Origin: Spiractinospora alimapuensis
Lineage (GTDB): Bacteria > Actinomycetota > Actinomycetes > Streptosporangiales > Streptosporangiaceae
Direction of reading: 5' to 3'
Assembly: GCF_018437505.1 (NCBI RefSeq)
Contig: NZ_CP072467.1
Location: 4,922,010-4,986,009 of the forward strand
DNA length: 64,000 nucleotides
Each line of letters opens with the position of its first letter. Positions within the stretch are counted from its first letter, which is position 1. Shown here one piece after another: positions 31,553-42,138 of this stretch. The notes beneath the pieces were generated by a model. It worked only from the letters and a program-made list of their open reading frames with translations. It ran no database searches and had not been told where the DNA came from. The translations under genes and the position numbers were made by a program.

Positions 31553-33136
31553 ATGCTTCGAGACAGTTTCCACGTATTCGACACCACGCTGCGTGACGGG
31601 GCGCAACGTGAGGGGATCACCCTCACGGTCGCGGACAAGCTCCAGATCGCGGCGTTGCTCGACGACTTCGGGGTGGGATTCATCGAGGGCGGCTGGCCGG
31701 GCTCGAACCCGAAGGACACGGAGTTCTTCCAGCGGGCGTCGGCGGAGTTGGACCTTCGGCACGCGCAGTTGGTGGCGTTCGGTTCGACGCGGCGGGCCGG
31801 GAGCGACGTCGCGGACGATCCGCAGGTGGCGGCACTGCGAGACTCGGGGGCGCCGGTGGTGACCCTCGTCGCCAAGAGCGATGACCGTCACGTGGAGCGC
31901 GCACTGCGCACCACGTTGGACGAGAATCTCGCCATGATCGCCGACACGGTCGCGTACCTGCGATCGGGTGGCCAGCGCGTGTTCGTCGACTGCGAGCACT
32001 TCTTCGACGGCTACCGCCACAACGCCGAGTACGCGGTGCGGGTCGTCCGCACGGCCGCGGAGGCCGGTGCCGACGTCGTGGTCCTGTGCGACACCAACGG
32101 CGGCATGCTGCCCAACGACATCGAGACGATCGTCACCGAGGTCCAGGCGGCCACCGGTGCACGCCTGGGGATCCACGCCCAGGACGACAGCGGGTGCGCC
32201 GTGGCCAACACCCTGGCCGCGGTGGACGGCGGAGCGACGCACGTGCAGTGCACGGTGAACGGCTACGGCGAGCGGGTGGGCAACGCGAACCTGTTCTCCG
32301 TGACCGCGGCGCTGGTCCTCAAGCGGGACATGCCGGTACTGCCCGAGGGGTGCCTGGCGGAGATGTCGCGCGTGTCCCAGGCCGTCGCCGAGATCGTGAA
32401 CATCACCCCCGGAACGCACCAGCCCTACGTGGGAGTGTCGGCGTTCGCCCACAAGGCCGGGCTGCACGCCTCCGCGATCAAGGTCGACCCCGACCTCTAC
32501 CAGCACATCGACCCCACCCTCGTGGGCAACACCATGCGGATGCTGGTCTCGGACATGGCCGGCCGGGCATCGATCGAGCTGAAGGCCAAGGAACTCGGCT
32601 ACGACCTGTCCGGAAGCCGGGAACACGTCGGCGCCCTTGTCGAGCGAGTCAAGTCGATGGAGCTCGCCGGCTACAGCTTCGAGGCCGCCGACGCCTCACT
32701 GGAGCTGCTGGTGCGAGAACAGCTCGGTGAGCAGACCGAGTTCTTCGAGGTGGAGTCGTGGCGCGCCATCACCGAGATGGGCAGCTCCGAGGCCAGCTCC
32801 AGCGAGGCCACGGTCAAGCTGCGGGTGAAGGGCGAGCGGGTCGCCACGGTCGGCGAGGGCAACGGGCCCGTCAACGCGCTGGACGACGCGCTGCGACGCG
32901 CGCTCGAGGTGGTCTATCCGGAACTGGCCGCCCTGGAGCTCGTCGACTACAAGGTGCGGATCCTGGAGGGGTCCTCGGGCACCGGTGCGGTGACGCGCGT
33001 CCTGGTGGAGTCCAGTGACGGCGAGGGCGAGTGGACGACGGTGGGTGTGGGCGCCAACGTGATCGAGGCGTCGTGGGTCGCCCTCAACCAGGCGGTCAAC
33101 TACTTCCTGTTCCGCCGGGGGCACGCCCAGGTGTGA
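31553..33136 (+). CDS. cimA: (R)-citramalate synthase
   Basis: CimA condenses pyruvate and acetyl-CoA to citramalate, a threonine-independent route to 2-oxobutyrate and isoleucine. The 527-residue protein begins MLRDSFHVFDTTLRDGAQREG (metal-binding Asp) and has the HMGL barrel motifs GIHAQDDSGCAVANTLAAVDGGA, CTVNGYGERVGNANL and a C-terminal LeuA dimer domain. The family (TIGR00977) also resembles 2-isopropylmalate and homocitrate synthases, but position and regulation favour citramalate. ATG 31553, with AAGGA nine to ten bases upstream, is used rather than the upstream in-frame GTG at 31475, which lies in the terminator hairpin. Confidence 0.9.
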   Translation: MLRDSFHVFDTTLRDGAQREGITLTVADKLQIAALLDDFGVGFIEGGWPGSNPKDTEFFQRASAELDLRHAQLVAFGSTRRAGSDVADDPQVAALRDSGAPVVTLVAKSDDRHVERALRTTLDENLAMIADTVAYLRSGGQRVFVDCEHFFDGYRHNAEYAVRVVRTAAEAGADVVVLCDTNGGMLPNDIETIVTEVQAATGARLGIHAQDDSGCAVANTLAAVDGGATHVQCTVNGYGERVGNANLFSVTAALVLKRDMPVLPEGCLAEMSRVSQAVAEIVNITPGTHQPYVGVSAFAHKAGLHASAIKVDPDLYQHIDPTLVGNTMRMLVSDMAGRASIELKAKELGYDLSGSREHVGALVERVKSMELAGYSFEAADASLELLVREQLGEQTEFFEVESWRAITEMGSSEASSSEATVKLRVKGERVATVGEGNGPVNALDDALRRALEVVYPELAALELVDYKVRILEGSSGTGAVTRVLVESSDGEGEWTTVGVGANVIEASWVALNQAVNYFLFRRGHAQV

Positions 33137-33149
33137 GGCCCAAGCGGGT

Positions 33150-33175
33150 CACCGGCGCGGGTTGAACCGCCGGTG
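33150..33175 (+). terminator. Terminator after cimA
   Basis: CACCGGCG pairs with CGCCGGTG around a short loop in the 65-bp gap between the convergent genes cimA and the DUF3152 gene. Confidence 0.55.
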
Positions 33176-33201
33176 GAGGTGTCACACCCTCGGAGGGGAG
33201 A

Positions 33202-34059
33202 TCAAGGGTTCACCCACCCGTTGGCCTCGCAGCCGTCCAGGCTGATCGTCTGCTGCTGCATCACCGGGGCCACTTCCCCCTCGCCGGGGCAGTTCACGTG
33301 ACCGTGCCCCAACGCGTGGCCGACCTCGTGGTTGATCACGTAGGTGCGGTAGGTCTCGATGTCGTCGTCGAAGTGCTCGACCCCCGACACCCACCGGTTC
33401 TGGTTGATCGTGGCCCGGCCGCCCTGGTGGCAGGACAACTGCCCGTTGGTGCTCAGCGGCGCGCAGAGTCGGTCGGTGGTCTCCGGCGAGGAGAGCGCGA
33501 CCCGGAAGTCGACGGGCCCCTCGTCCACCCGCTGGAAGGACATCTCGTCGTTCTCGCCACCCCAGCTACGCGGATCGCTGAGGATCTCCTCCACGGCGTC
33601 GGCGAAGTCCTCCGGCTCGCCGGGGAGCCCGTCCTCGAACTCCACCGCATAGCGGTTGAGGGGTCCGTCGCCGGACTTCTCGCCCTCGCCCGGCACCACC
33701 GTCAGATCGCCACTGGCGGAGTCCACCTCCTCCACGACGGAGCGAAGGAGCACGGGTTTGTCGCTGTCGTCGACCTCCTCGTCCTCGGGAGGCACTTCGG
33801 CGTTCTCGTCCACGTTGGGCTCGGGCGACGGGGACGGGATCGACCCCTCGCCCTCGCCGCTGGGCGGAAACACTTCACTGGTCGGGGGAGTGAACAGGGT
33901 GAGGACGCCCAGCGCGGCGGCCACGGCCGCGAGCCCGAGCGGCAGGACGGGGGAGCTGGCGTCCAGGCGTCTGCGCCGCGAACCCCGCTGCCTCGCACGG
34001 CGCGCGGAGGCCACGATGGCCCGCCGCGCGGCCGCTCGACGAGTGCCCTTGGCTTTCAC
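33202..34059 (-). CDS. DUF3152 membrane-anchored putative zinc metalloprotease
   Basis: The 285-residue protein has an Arg-rich cytoplasmic N-terminus, one membrane helix (about residues 37-57), an acidic Pro/Glu linker and an extracytoplasmic DUF3152 domain. That domain contains HEVGHALGHGH, a metzincin-type HExxHxxGxxH zinc site, and several cysteines. It is probably a secreted-side protease of unknown substrate. GTG 34059 overlaps the stop of the upstream haem monooxygenase gene by four bases (GTGA), so the two are translationally coupled. An upstream extension would run inside that gene. Confidence 0.85.
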   Translation of the reverse strand: MKAKGTRRAAARRAIVASARRARQRGSRRRRLDASSPVLPLGLAAVAAALGVLTLFTPPTSEVFPPSGEGEGSIPSPSPEPNVDENAEVPPEDEEVDDSDKPVLLRSVVEEVDSASGDLTVVPGEGEKSGDGPLNRYAVEFEDGLPGEPEDFADAVEEILSDPRSWGGENDEMSFQRVDEGPVDFRVALSSPETTDRLCAPLSTNGQLSCHQGGRATINQNRWVSGVEHFDDDIETYRTYVINHEVGHALGHGHVNCPGEGEVAPVMQQQTISLDGCEANGWVNP

Positions 34060-34385
34060 TTGTGCGCGGGCCGAACGTGTTGGACGACCTCGAAGCCCCA
34101 CAGCTCCGAGCTGGTCGCGGCCGGCCCCGAAGCCGAGGCGTCGCTGGAGGCCTGGGCGTGGCCCTGCGCGAACCGCTGGCCCTTCAGCCACGTCTGGAAG
34201 GACTCCTCGTCCCGCCACCGCGTGTACACCAGGTACTTGTCGGTGCCCTCGACCGGCCGCAGCAACTGGAACTCCTCGAACCCGTCGGCCTGTTCCACGA
34301 GCCCCGCGCGCTTGGCGAAACGCTCCTCCAAGCCGCTCCCAGCGCCCTCCGGCACCGAGAGGACGTTGAACTTGACGACTGACAT
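34056..34385 (-). CDS. MhuD-like haem-degrading / antibiotic biosynthesis monooxygenase
   Basis: The 109-residue ABM-fold protein closely follows mycobacterial MhuD: MSVVKFNVLSVPEGAG, FQLLRPVEG and VYTRW are typical. MhuD residues Asn7 and Trp66 are at the same numbers, and His76 aligns with the haem-ligand His75. It probably opens haem to release iron. ATG 34385 was chosen from homology. The DUF3152 protease gene follows with a GTGA overlap. No iron box was seen upstream. Confidence 0.82.
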   Translation of the reverse strand: MSVVKFNVLSVPEGAGSGLEERFAKRAGLVEQADGFEEFQLLRPVEGTDKYLVYTRWRDEESFQTWLKGQRFAQGHAQASSDASASGPAATSSELWGFEVVQHVRPAHK

Positions 34386-34489
34386 GCCGGTACTCCTCGA
34401 CACCTTTGACTGAGGGGGCGGTGAAGGCTCGATAACCTCCAGTGAAGCGAGATTACCCCTTGTGGGGGGCGGGAGAAGAGGAATCAGCA

Positions 34490-35287
34490 TTGCGCATTGC
34501 GAGGTTTTCATCAGGAGACGACGTCGGTTTTGGCGTTGTTGACTCCGAGTCGGAGGGCGGACCACACATCCTCCGCCTGAGCGGACACCCCCTGCTGGGC
34601 GAGTCCCGACCCACCGGGGACCGGGCCGCCCTGGAGGACGTGCGGCTCCTGTCGCCGGTCCTGCCCAGCAAGGTGGTCTGCATCGGGAAGAACTACCGAG
34701 ACCACGTCGCCGAGATGAGCGACATCACCGGGGAGGGGACCGCGGAGCCGGCCGTCTTCCTCAAGCCGTCCACGGCCGTGGTGGGGACGGGCGATCCGGT
34801 CTTCTATCCGGACGTCAGCTCCCACGTGGACTACGAAGGGGAACTGGCGATCGTCATCAGCCGGGTGTGTCGCGAGGTTCCTCCCGAACGCGCCCACGAT
34901 GTGATCTTCGGCTACACCTGTGCCAACGACATCACCGCGCGCGACCTCCAGCGCAGCGACACACAGTGGACACGCGCCAAGGGGTTCGACTCCTTCTGTC
35001 CGATCGGACCCTGGGTGGAGACCGGGCTGACCATCGAGGAGGCGAGCGACCTTCGGATCACCACCACGGTGGGGCAGGAAGTCCGCCAGGACGGGCGTAC
35101 GTCGCAGCTCATCCACGGCATCCGTGACGTCATCGCGTACGTGACGTCGTTCATGACGCTGCTCCCCGGCGACGTCATCCTGACCGGGACCCCCGCGGGC
35201 GTCGGACCCGTCACGCCGGGCCAGCGCGTCACGGTCACGATCGAGGGGGTGGGGGAGCTCACCAACGCGATCACGACCCGGGAATGA
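34490..35287 (+). CDS. Fumarylacetoacetate hydrolase family protein
   Basis: The 265-residue FAH-fold enzyme has KVVCIGKNYRDHVAEM, FLKPSTAVVG, the metal-binding acids in VDYEGELAIVI, and GYTCANDITARDLQ, followed by LLPGDVILTGTPAGVGPV. Members hydrolyse or decarboxylate acylpyruvates or 2-oxo-diacids; the true substrate cannot be told. TTG 34490 was chosen because AGAGGAA precedes it by six to seven bases and homologues begin MRIARF. The gene lies just ahead of gltX in the same direction, with a strong hairpin between. Confidence 0.85.
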   Translation: MRIARFSSGDDVGFGVVDSESEGGPHILRLSGHPLLGESRPTGDRAALEDVRLLSPVLPSKVVCIGKNYRDHVAEMSDITGEGTAEPAVFLKPSTAVVGTGDPVFYPDVSSHVDYEGELAIVISRVCREVPPERAHDVIFGYTCANDITARDLQRSDTQWTRAKGFDSFCPIGPWVETGLTIEEASDLRITTTVGQEVRQDGRTSQLIHGIRDVIAYVTSFMTLLPGDVILTGTPAGVGPVTPGQRVTVTIEGVGELTNAITTRE

Positions 35288-35341
35288 CGACGGCGAGGGC
35301 CACCAGCCCACGCACGCCCAACCCGTGAACGTTGACACCGC

Positions 35342-35385
35342 GGAGCCGGTCGGTGCCTCCGCCGGCGGAGGCACCGACCGGCTCC
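35342..35385 (+). terminator. Terminator between FAH gene and gltX
   Basis: A perfect 44-bp palindrome (22-bp arms) lies 54 bases after the FAH stop, the longest perfect hairpin in the window. Confidence 0.8.
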
Positions 35386-35507
35386 CGGGCGGGCGGCCGA
35401 CCCGCACTACGCGCGCTGGAGGAAGTGCCGCGCGGAACAGGTCCTTGGAGGAGGAGGGGCGGACGACGGGCGGGCGCGGCCGACGAAAGACGGCCTAGGC
35501 TGGACTC

Positions 35508-36944
35508 GTGGCTGAGATATCCCTACGCACCCGATTCGCACCCTCCCCGACTGGCATGTTCCACGTCGGAGGAGCCCGCTCCGCGCTCTTCAACTGGGCG
35601 CTCGCTCAACAGCGCCCCGACGGGGTCTTCGTTCTCCGGATCGAGGACACCGACGCGGCGCGGAACCGTCCGGAATGGACCGAAGGCATCGTCCGCGCCC
35701 TGGCGTGGCTGGGGATCGCCGAGAGCGACAGCCACTTCGAGGGCCCCTACTTCCAGTCGGCCTACCAGCCGAAGCACAGGGAAGCGGCGGAGAGCCTCTA
35801 CTCGGCGGGCCGGGCCTACTACTGCGACTGCACCCGGGAACAGGTGCAGGAACGTCGCGACAACCCGAACCTGGGCTACGACGGTTTCTGTCGGGACCGT
35901 GGCCTGGGCCCCGGCGCCGGGCGAGCGCTCCGCTTCCGGGTCCCCGAGGGTGGCCCCACGGTGATCGACGACCAGATCCGTGGGCGGGTGGAGTTCGAGA
36001 ACGAGCACATCGAGGACTTCGTCATCGCCCGGGCGGACGGATCCCCGCTGTACGTACTGGCAAACGTCGTCGACGACATCGAGATGCGTATCACCCAGGT
36101 GATCCGGGGTGAGGAGCACCTTTCGAACACTCCCAAGCAGCAGTTGCTGTGGGAGGCGCTCGGCCAGCGGCCGCCCTCCTGGGCCCACCTGCCGGTGATC
36201 GTGAACGAGAAGCGGCAGAAGCTGTCCAAGCGGCGCGACAAGGTCGCCTTGGAGTCCTACCAGGACGAGGGCTACCTGCCAGAGGCCATGGTCAACTACC
36301 TGATGCTGCTGGGCTGGTCCCCGGGCGGCGACCGCGAGATCATGCCCTTCACCGAGATGGTCCCGCTGTTCCGCGTGGAGGACGTCAACAAGTCCAGCGC
36401 GTTCTTCGACGAGAAGAAGCTCCGCGCCTTCAACGGCGAGTACATTCGGGCGCTCTCGGAGGAGGAGTTCGTCGAGCGATGCCAGCCGTGGCTCGCCGCC
36501 GGCCCGTGGTTCCCGGAGAACTTCGACGCCGACCTGTTCGCCCGCATCGCACCACTCGCCCAGAGCCGGATCGCGGTTCTCAGCGAGATCATCACCAACG
36601 TGGACTTCCTTTTCCTCGACGCTCCCGTGGAGGACCCGCAGAGCTGGACCAAGGCGATGAAGCCCGGTGTCGGATCGGAGATGTTGGGCTCCACCCTGGC
36701 GGCCTTCGGTGATCCAAGTCTCAGTTGGGACGCCGCGACACTCAAGGCCACCCTTGAGGAGATCGCCGCCAGCCACGGACTCAAGCTGGGTAAGGCCCAG
36801 GCGCCGGTTCGCGTCGCTGTGACGGGGCGCACCGTTGGACTGCCACTGTTCGAGTCGCTGGAGCTTCTCGGACGGGAACGCGTCCAGGAACGCCTGCGTA
36901 CGGCCCTGGCCAAGCTCGACGCCGAAGAGGGCGCGGAGGAGTGA
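35508..36944 (+). CDS. gltX: Glutamyl-tRNA synthetase
   Basis: GltX charges tRNA-Glu with glutamate; in organisms using GatCAB it also mischarges tRNA-Gln. The 478-residue class I enzyme has the HIGH-type motif in [36 protein letters not shown] and the KMSKS-type motif KLSKR. The start GTG 35508 has TAGGCT (35496-35501) six bases upstream and no ribosome site, suggesting leaderless translation. Its substrates tRNA-Gln(CTG) and tRNA-Glu(CTC) are immediately downstream. Confidence 0.96.
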   Translation: MAEISLRTRFAPSPTGMFHVGGARSALFNWALAQQRPDGVFVLRIEDTDAARNRPEWTEGIVRALAWLGIAESDSHFEGPYFQSAYQPKHREAAESLYSAGRAYYCDCTREQVQERRDNPNLGYDGFCRDRGLGPGAGRALRFRVPEGGPTVIDDQIRGRVEFENEHIEDFVIARADGSPLYVLANVVDDIEMRITQVIRGEEHLSNTPKQQLLWEALGQRPPSWAHLPVIVNEKRQKLSKRRDKVALESYQDEGYLPEAMVNYLMLLGWSPGGDREIMPFTEMVPLFRVEDVNKSSAFFDEKKLRAFNGEYIRALSEEEFVERCQPWLAAGPWFPENFDADLFARIAPLAQSRIAVLSEIITNVDFLFLDAPVEDPQSWTKAMKPGVGSEMLGSTLAAFGDPSLSWDAATLKATLEEIAASHGLKLGKAQAPVRVAVTGRTVGLPLFESLELLGRERVQERLRTALAKLDAEEGAEE

Positions 36945-36970
36945 GTGGGGGGCCGGTGCCGGCCCCCCAC
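36945..36970 (+). terminator. Terminator after gltX
   Basis: A 12-bp perfect stem (GTGGGGGGCCGG and complement) with a two-base centre begins one base after the stop codon. Confidence 0.75.
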
Positions 36971-37062
36971 CCCTCGCGGCGTCTATTGATTCGCGAGCAC
37001 TCCGGAATGTCCGCTAGAGTTGTGCCTGCGCCGAACGGAGCCCACAAGCTCCCGAAACGCAC

Positions 37063-37134
37063 TGGGGTATGGTGTAATCGGCAGCACGACTGATTCTGGT
37101 TCAGTTAGTCTAGGTTCGAGTCCTGGTACCCCAG
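37063..37134 (+). tRNA. tRNA-Gln (CTG)
   Basis: The 72-nt cloverleaf has the acceptor stem TGGGGTA/TACCCCA, the anticodon loop TTCTGGT with anticodon CTG, and the T-loop GGTTCGAGTCC. The discriminator is G. CCA is not encoded. It probably receives Glu from GltX, then is amidated by GatCAB. Confidence 0.95.
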
Positions 37135-37172
37135 CGAATGCGGTAGACTTACCGCGTTCACACAGGGAGCAA

Positions 37173-37245
37173 GCCCCCGTCGTCTAGTGGCCTAGGACGC
37201 CGCCCTCTCAAGGCGGTAACGGCGGTTCGAATCCGCTCGGGGGTA
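37173..37245 (+). tRNA. tRNA-Glu (CTC)
   Basis: The 73-nt cloverleaf has the acceptor stem GCCCCCG/CGGGGGT (one G-T pair), the anticodon stem CCGCC/GGCGG with loop CTCTCAA (anticodon CTC), and T-loop GGTTCGAATCC. CCA is not encoded. A TTCG hairpin terminator follows. Confidence 0.96.
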
Positions 37246-37251
37246 CAGAGG

Positions 37252-37281
37252 AAAGGCCCCGCACTTCGGTGCGGGGCCTTT
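37252..37281 (+). terminator. Terminator after the tRNA genes
   Basis: A 13-bp perfect stem AAAGGCCCCGCAC closed by a TTCG tetraloop, ending in TTTCTCG, lies just after tRNA-Glu. Confidence 0.88.
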
Positions 37282-37448
37282 CTCGTTTCCGAGGGACCGG
37301 CGGGTTTTCTGTTCGGCTCAGCGCCACCTATTGCGGATTCCCGCGAAGTCCGGCACAGCACGCCAGAAGTGCGAACCGGGGTGTGCGGCGGCGGCCGGGA
37401 CGGCATGCTGGTGACGTACACCGTCCGCGCGCTGCGAATGGGGACTTC

Positions 37449-38549
37449 ATGCGCTACCGCCACCACGCCGGCCTGCTCGCGACCGGCGCGTTCCTCCTTA
37501 TGGCGTGCTCCGGCGAGGACGACGCCGACGCGCCTCCCGAGGAGAGAGCGGAGAGCGAGGGCCAGCAGCCACGGGACCCCGGAACACCGGAGATCGTCGC
37601 CCGGGACCTCGAGGTGCCCTGGGGGATCGGTTTCCTTCCCGACGGGGACGCGCTGGTGACGGAACGCGACTCCGGTCGTGTGCTGCGTGTGGGGGCGGAC
37701 GGCGCCACCCAGGAGATCGACACCCTCGACGACGTCCACGCCGAGGGTGAGGGCGGACTGATGGGGATCGCGGTCTCGCCACAGTTCACCTCCGACGCCA
37801 ACGTCTACCTCTACTACACGACGGAGGACGACAACCGCGTCGTGCGCGCCTCCTACGACGAGGACGACGGCCTGGGCGACCTGGAGGTGGTCCTCGAGGG
37901 GATCCCCAACGCTGGGAACCACAACGGCGGGCGCATCGCCTTCGGCCCCGACGACGCGCTCTACGTCGGAACGGGCGACGCCGGAGACGAGGCCCTGGCG
38001 CAAGACGAGTCCTCGCTGGGCGGCAAGATCCTGCGGGTCGGCCTGGACGGTGCCCCGGCGGCGGGAAACCCGTTCGACAACGAGGTCTACACACTCGGTC
38101 ACCGCAACGTGCAGGGTCTGGCGTGGAACGGGGACACCCTCTTCGCCACCGAGTTCGGCCCGGACGTCGACGACGAGGTCAACATGCCCGAAGCCGGCGG
38201 CAACTACGGATGGCCGGAGATGACCGGGGTCGCCGGCGACCCCGAGTTCATCGACCCGGTGATCACATGGGAGGACGTCTCCGAGGCGTCCCCCAGCGGG
38301 GCGGCGGTGGCGGGCGACGCGTTGTGGGTCGCGGCGCTACGGGGTGAGCGGCTCTGGCGTGCCCCCCTGGCCGGCGAGGTGGGTGCGCCGGGGGAGCCGG
38401 AGGACTTCTTCACTGGCGAGTACGGGCGGCTGCGCACCGTCGTCCCCACCCCTGAGGGCAACGCGCTGTGGGTGGCCACGAGTAACACCGACGGCCGGGG
38501 CGACCCCAACGACGAGGACGACGTCATCCTGCGCATCCCGTTGAACTGA
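37449..38549 (+). CDS. PQQ-dependent aldose sugar dehydrogenase-like lipoprotein
   Basis: The 366-residue protein has a lipoprotein signal with lipobox LMAC (Cys20), then an acidic linker and a six-bladed soluble glucose dehydrogenase/sorbosone dehydrogenase barrel: LEVPWGIGFLPDGDALVTER, EGGLMGIAVSPQF, GNHNGGRIAFGPDDALYVGTGDAG and LGHRNVQGLAW are family motifs. Such enzymes oxidise aldoses with PQQ outside the membrane; use of PQQ here is inferred. ATG 37449 is the first start that gives the signal peptide. It converges on ndgR. Confidence 0.9.
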   Translation: MRYRHHAGLLATGAFLLMACSGEDDADAPPEERAESEGQQPRDPGTPEIVARDLEVPWGIGFLPDGDALVTERDSGRVLRVGADGATQEIDTLDDVHAEGEGGLMGIAVSPQFTSDANVYLYYTTEDDNRVVRASYDEDDGLGDLEVVLEGIPNAGNHNGGRIAFGPDDALYVGTGDAGDEALAQDESSLGGKILRVGLDGAPAAGNPFDNEVYTLGHRNVQGLAWNGDTLFATEFGPDVDDEVNMPEAGGNYGWPEMTGVAGDPEFIDPVITWEDVSEASPSGAAVAGDALWVAALRGERLWRAPLAGEVGAPGEPEDFFTGEYGRLRTVVPTPEGNALWVATSNTDGRGDPNDEDDVILRIPLN

Positions 38550-38573
38550 AATGCCTTGGGCGCATCGATCACT

Positions 38574-38603
38574 GCTGTGGCACATGAAGCTGTGGCACAT
38601 GAA
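38574..38603. repeat. 15-bp tandem duplication
   Basis: GCTGTGGCACATGAA is repeated twice head to tail in the intergenic space between the sugar dehydrogenase gene and ndgR. No function is evident. Confidence 0.8.
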
Positions 38604-38606
38604 AGT

Positions 38607-38649
38607 GCACCCCCACCCCCTGGATGTGAGGAATTCCTGATGGGGGTGC
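38607..38649. terminator. Possible bidirectional terminator
   Basis: GCACCCCCA pairs with TGGGGGTGC around a 25-base loop between two convergent genes. Confidence 0.4.
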
Positions 38650-38659
38650 GGCGGAGGGG

Positions 38660-39382
38660 TTAGTCGAGCCGGAGACGTTCGCTGATGCGTTCGGCGGCGG
38701 AGACGACGGCTTGGGCGTGGAGGCGGCCGGGGGAACGGGTCAGGCGCTCTATGGGGCCGGAGACGGACACCGCGGCGATGGCTTTGCCTCCCGGGCCCGT
38801 GACGGGCGCGGACACCGAGGCGACACCCTGTTCGCGTTCGCCGACGCTTTGGGCCCAGCGGCGGCGACGGACCTGGGCCAGGGTCGTGGCGTCGAAGTGG
38901 GACCCACGTAGGCCGCGGCGGATGCGGTCACTGTCCTCCCACGCGAGGAGGATCTGCGCGGCGGAGCCGGCGGTCATGGGGAGCTCGCTGCCGACGGGGA
39001 CCGTGTCACGGAGGCCACTGGAGCGCTCGGCGGCGGCGACGCAGACGCGGACGTCGTCCTGGCGTCGGTACAGCTGCGCGCTCTCGCCGGTCAGGTCCCG
39101 CAGTTGGACGAGGACGGGCTGGGCGATGGACAATAGCCGATCCGCGCCGCCCGCTCCCGAGAGTTCCTCCAACCGAGGTCCGAGAGTGAAGTTGCCCTGG
39201 CTGTCCCGGGCGACCATGCGATGGCGTTCCAGCGCGACGGCGAGACGGTGCGCCGTGGGACGGGACAACCCCGTGACCCGCACCAATCGTGACAGCGAGG
39301 CGGGGCCGGATTCCAGTGCCGACAGCACCGCCATCGTCTTGTCCAGCACACCAACGCCGCTGGATGGGCTAGAGTTGTCCAT
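38660..39382 (-). CDS. ndgR: IclR-family regulator NdgR/LtbR type
   Basis: The 240-residue protein has an N-terminal winged helix (VLDKTMAVLSALESGPASLSRLVRVTGLSRPTAHRLAVALERH) and a C-terminal IclR effector domain. It is divergent from leuC. This is the location of NdgR in Streptomyces and LtbR in Corynebacterium, which control leuCD and other amino acid genes. ATG 39382 gives the family-type start. The 82-bp divergent gap holds the candidate operator. The ligand is unknown. Confidence 0.9.
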   Translation of the reverse strand: MDNSSPSSGVGVLDKTMAVLSALESGPASLSRLVRVTGLSRPTAHRLAVALERHRMVARDSQGNFTLGPRLEELSGAGGADRLLSIAQPVLVQLRDLTGESAQLYRRQDDVRVCVAAAERSSGLRDTVPVGSELPMTAGSAAQILLAWEDSDRIRRGLRGSHFDATTLAQVRRRRWAQSVGEREQGVASVSAPVTGPGGKAIAAVSVSGPIERLTRSPGRLHAQAVVSAAERISERLRLD

Positions 39383-39400
39383 ACATTGATACTGCCGTCT

Positions 39401-39414
39401 CGTTATTTGGAACG
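39401..39414. promoter_or_regulatory. Candidate NdgR operator between ndgR and leuC
   Basis: CGTTATTTGGAACG has inverted CGTT/AACG ends in an AT-rich island of the divergent promoter region. The position fits regulation of both genes; binding is inferred only. Confidence 0.4.
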
Positions 39415-39464
39415 CAAGCGGTCGATGAGACCCCCACCCGGTGGACGCGAGGAGGCGTCGAAAC

Positions 39465-40862
<1,398 letters not shown>

Positions 40863-40887
40863 TCACGACACCGAGGGATTTTTGATC

Positions 40888-41478
40888 ATGGAGAAGTTCA
40901 CAACACACACCGGTCAGGCCGTTCCGCTGCGCGCCAGCAACGTCGACACCGACCAGATCATCCCCGCGGTCTACCTGAAGCGGGTGAGCCGCACCGGGTT
41001 CGAGGACGGTCTCTTCGCGGCCTGGCGGGCCAAGGACCCCGAGTTCGTGCTCAACCGGGCGGAGTTCGCGCAGGGAACCATCCTCGTGGCGGGCCCGGAC
41101 TTCGGGACCGGCTCCTCGCGGGAGCACGCGGTGTGGGCGCTGCAGGACTACGGCTTCAAGGCCGTGATCGCTTCCCGCTTCGGTGACATCTTCCGCGGCA
41201 ACGCCCTCAAGGGGGGTCTCCTCGCCGTGCAGTTGGACCAGACCGTGGTGGAGCGGCTGTGGGAGCTGGTGGAGACTGATCCCACAGCCGAGGTCACCGT
41301 GGACCTGGTGGAGCGCGAGGTTCGGGCACCCGGCGTACGGGAGTCGTTCGAACTGGACGACTACACGCGCTGGCGGCTGCTGGAGGGACTGGACGACATC
41401 GCCCTCACGCTGCGTCACGCCGACCGGGTTTCTGACTACGAAGCGCAGCGTCCAGGTTGGCTCCCGGTCACGCAGTGA
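40888..41478 (+). CDS. leuD: 3-isopropylmalate dehydratase small subunit
   Basis: The 196-residue swivel-domain subunit has [32 protein letters not shown] and [22 protein letters not shown] 40888 is used, with GAGGGA 10 bases upstream; the TTG two codons earlier is possible. Its stop overlaps the GTG of the following small gene by four bases. Confidence 0.96.
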   Translation: MEKFTTHTGQAVPLRASNVDTDQIIPAVYLKRVSRTGFEDGLFAAWRAKDPEFVLNRAEFAQGTILVAGPDFGTGSSREHAVWALQDYGFKAVIASRFGDIFRGNALKGGLLAVQLDQTVVERLWELVETDPTAEVTVDLVEREVRAPGVRESFELDDYTRWRLLEGLDDIALTLRHADRVSDYEAQRPGWLPVTQ

Positions 41479-41717
41479 CACGCCGGGCGCGCTCTGAACC
41501 TCCTGCGGATCCGGAGTTTTACGAAGATTTGGCAGAACGGCTCCGGGTCGCGCATCGATTGGCGGAGTCACTGCCAGAGCGAGTCCGGATTGTTGTCATT
41601 CGTAGGCTTTTGGTGGTGGGTGAATCCATCAAAAGAGACCCATGGCGGGCTTCGGAACGCTTGGAGCTCCTCTTGGCTGAGCTCCGTTCGCAGGCAGAAG
41701 ACCCGCCGACACACTGA
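41475..41717 (+). CDS. Small conserved hypothetical protein coupled to leuD
   Basis: The 80-residue product is helical and highly charged ([44 protein letters not shown]). Its GTG overlaps the leuD stop (GTGA). An unannotated small gene in this slot between leuD and hup is also known in Streptomyces. The base composition is lower in GC than neighbours. Function unknown. Confidence 0.55.
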   Translation: MTRRARSEPPADPEFYEDLAERLRVAHRLAESLPERVRIVVIRRLLVVGESIKRDPWRASERLELLLAELRSQAEDPPTH

Positions 41718-41735
41718 ATTTTCTCGGCCTGGTTG

Positions 41736-41765
41736 TTGTGCAACACCCCTGGTTTCCCCTAATTT
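41736..41765 (+). promoter_or_regulatory. Probable hup promoter
   Basis: TTGTGC (41736-41741) and TAATTT (41760-41765) are 18 bp apart, 31 bases before the hup start. The surrounding GTTGTTGTGCAAC is an imperfect palindrome overlapping the -35 box. Confidence 0.5.
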
Positions 41766-41795
41766 CGAGCGAGCAAGGGGGAACCGGAGGAACCA

Positions 41796-42074
41796 ATGAA
41801 CAAGCGTGAGCTGATTGACGCAATCTCCGACCGGCTCGGAGACAAGAAATCCGCCACCGAGGCGGTCAACGCCGTGCTGGACACGATCCAGAAGACGGTT
41901 GCGTCCGGAGACAAGGTAGCCATCACCGGCTTCGGCGTCTTCGAGAAGTCCGAGCGGGCTGCCCGTACGGCGCGCAACCCTGCCACCGGGGCACCGATCA
42001 ACGTCCCGCGGAGCTTCGTCCCGAAGTTCCGTGCGGGTGCTGACTTCAAGTCCCTGGTGAACGGCGGGAAGTAG
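41796..42074 (+). CDS. hup: HU-family nucleoid protein
   Basis: The 92-residue protein is a complete HU: MNKRELIDAISDRLGDKKSATEAVNAVL, GFGVFEKSERAARTARNPATGAPI (with the DNA-intercalating Pro arm) and VPKFRAGADFK. It binds and bends DNA without sequence preference. There is no Lys-rich C-terminal tail, although the Streptomyces gene in this neighbourhood (HupS) carries one. GGAGGAACC lies just before ATG 41796. Confidence 0.95.
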   Translation: MNKRELIDAISDRLGDKKSATEAVNAVLDTIQKTVASGDKVAITGFGVFEKSERAARTARNPATGAPINVPRSFVPKFRAGADFKSLVNGGK

Positions 42075-42107
42075 GCCACCGGTCCGACCTCGGGTCGGAA
42101 CAGGCCG

Positions 42108-42138
42108 GACTGCCCGGGCACGTGGTGCCCGGGCAGTC
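42108..42138 (+). terminator. Terminator after hup
   Basis: A perfect 14-bp stem GACTGCCCGGGCAC with the loop GTG lies 34 bases after the stop codon. Confidence 0.8.
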
